Part shown: in pieces, positions 40,178-40,526 of the stretch
Position numbering within the stretch: position 1 is the stretch's first letter
How the letters are laid out: every line of letters starts with the position of its first letter
Source of the DNA: an uncultured Merdimonas sp.
Lineage (GTDB): Bacteria; Bacillota; Clostridia; Lachnospirales; Lachnospiraceae
DNA length: 40,526 nucleotides
Direction: 5' to 3'
NCBI GenBank assembly: GCA_944378225.1
Contig: CALWGE010000022.1
Location: 1 to 40,526 of the forward strand
Program-made: the position numbers and the translations under genes
Notes under the pieces: model-generated
Told to the model about the DNA's origin: nothing
Database searches by the model: none
The model's input: only the letters and a program-made list of their open reading frames with translations

Positions 40178-40205
40178 TTGAACGCAAATTGAACGCGGTT
40201 GAACG
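40178..40205. repeat. three TTGAACG direct repeats, helically phased
   Basis: TTGAACG occurs at 40178-40184, 40189-40195 and 40199-40205, that is at 11-bp and 10-bp intervals on one face of the helix. They lie in the 187-bp gap after the gp27-like gene. Confidence 0.55.
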
Positions 40206-40213
40206 GGTTAAAT

Positions 40214-40266
40214 GGCAGAAATCCCTGCCTGATCCGGACAAGGGGTGCAGAAGCCCCACTGCGCCC
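40214..40266 (+). other. two consecutive hairpins before the last gene
   Basis: GGCAG-AAATCC-CTGCC (40214-40229) is followed by GGGTGCAG/CTGCGCCC (40243-40250 with 40259-40266, one wobble, 8-nt loop). No T-tract follows, so termination is not indicated. Confidence 0.4.
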
Positions 40267-40302
40267 AAAATTCCGAGGACAAAAATGTAAAGCGGTGATG
40301 AG

Positions 40303-40526
40303 ATGGATTGGAAGGAACGAGCTTCCCAGTTATTTTTCCTGGAGGGGAAAAGCATCGGGGAGACGGCGGAGGAGACCGGGGTTTCCCGGCAGAGTGTTTC
40401 CGCCTACTTAAAGAACTGCCCAGGCTTTGAAGAGGAAAAGGAGCGCCGGAAGACAGTGAACCAGATGCGGCGGCGCGCTTATAAAAGAGAGAAGAACCGG
40501 GAGAACCAGGAAGCCTACAGGAAGCG
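40303..40526 (+). CDS. HTH-domain phage protein, partial at window end
   Basis: An open frame from ATG 40303 to the end of the window (74 codons). The N-terminus is a helix-turn-helix (WKERASQLFFLEGKSIGETAEETGVSRQSVSAYLKN) followed by a highly basic stretch (KERRKTVNQMRRRAYKRE). In Mu-like phages the large terminase gene follows gp27; this frame is not yet recognisable as terminase and is either an extra small HTH gene or an unusual N-terminus. GGTGATG upstream is a weak ribosome binding site. Confidence 0.55.
   Translation, partial: MDWKERASQLFFLEGKSIGETAEETGVSRQSVSAYLKNCPGFEEEKERRKTVNQMRRRAYKREKNRENQEAYRK

Larger units (their letters stand above)
29063..40526 (+). mobile_element. Mu-like transposable prophage, left portion
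   Basis: The gene order matches phage Mu: left end, leftward repressor, rightward early operon, MuA-like transposase, MuB-like ATPase, Gam, GemA, Mor, lysis-type membrane genes, gp26-like and gp27-like genes. The left boundary is placed at 29063 because the host lipoprotein frame loses similarity there and the sequence begins 5'-TGT, as Mu-type ends do. If Mu-type 5-bp target duplication applies, ACTAT (29058-29062) should recur after the right end, which is outside the window. Capsid, tail and right end are not seen, so whether it is a complete prophage is unknown. Confidence 0.88.

Overview
The window looks like a chromosome segment of an endospore-forming Clostridia species, most likely Lachnospiraceae. 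The support is strong AGGAGG-type ribosome binding sites, the conserved order yqfC-yqfD-phoH-ybeY, a ylbJ homologue beside rsmD-coaD, meso-diaminopimelate dehydrogenase, and several sporulation-linked families (YqfC, YqfD, YlbJ, a SpoVB-type flippase, a BofC-like protein). I did not identify the species.

Region 1 (1-29062) is ordinary host chromosome, almost all on the + strand and in tightly packed operons. It starts with the tail of a LysR regulator and a D-Ala-D-Ala carboxypeptidase. Next come a cysteine-peptidase-like gene, lysine biosynthesis (ddh), a DUF2284 protein and a zinc alcohol dehydrogenase. The yqfC-yqfD-phoH-ybeY block follows, then a DUF3048 lipoprotein, a flippase and a BofC-like protein. 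After these are proB and proA, separated by patatin, DUF896 and 5-formyl-THF cyclo-ligase genes, then rsmD-coaD, an NtpH-like coiled-coil gene and a convergent ylbJ. The rest holds pepD, an M23 peptidase, a small alarmone synthetase, an RsmF-like methyltransferase, an RsuA-like pseudouridine synthase, two HAD phosphatases around a YgiQ radical-SAM protein, an SDR, and the first ~370 codons of an oligopeptide-binding lipoprotein gene.

Region 2 (29063-40526, running off the window) is the left part of a Mu-like transposable prophage inserted in that lipoprotein gene. The junction is visible: the host reading frame stops matching its family exactly where a 5'-TGT end begins, and a 21-bp motif recurs inverted 79 bp further in, as expected for transposase end sites. 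The layout follows phage Mu: left end, leftward XRE repressor, divergent early promoter with operator palindromes, early accessory genes (an unknown protein, a SleB-like wall hydrolase, a GNAT-like protein, two unknown proteins, a small XRE protein), MuA-like DDE transposase, MuB-like ATPase, Gam-like and GemA-like proteins, and a Mor-family activator. A terminator with a probable middle promoter comes next, then holin-like genes, two paralogous winged-helix-like genes, a gp27-like small terminase, and a partial HTH gene at the window edge.

The most interesting signals are non-coding and lie in the prophage. They are the transposase sites flanking phased A-tracts, a four-copy TTGCGGAACTA array, paired CGGAT palindromes around the repressor, and a tRNA-like cloverleaf just upstream of the SleB-like gene. 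Others are a five-hairpin element upstream of the small XRE gene, a candidate Mor-dependent promoter whose transcript would start inside a terminator stem, and helically phased TTGAACG repeats before the last gene. All functional readings are inferences from sequence; no database search was possible.
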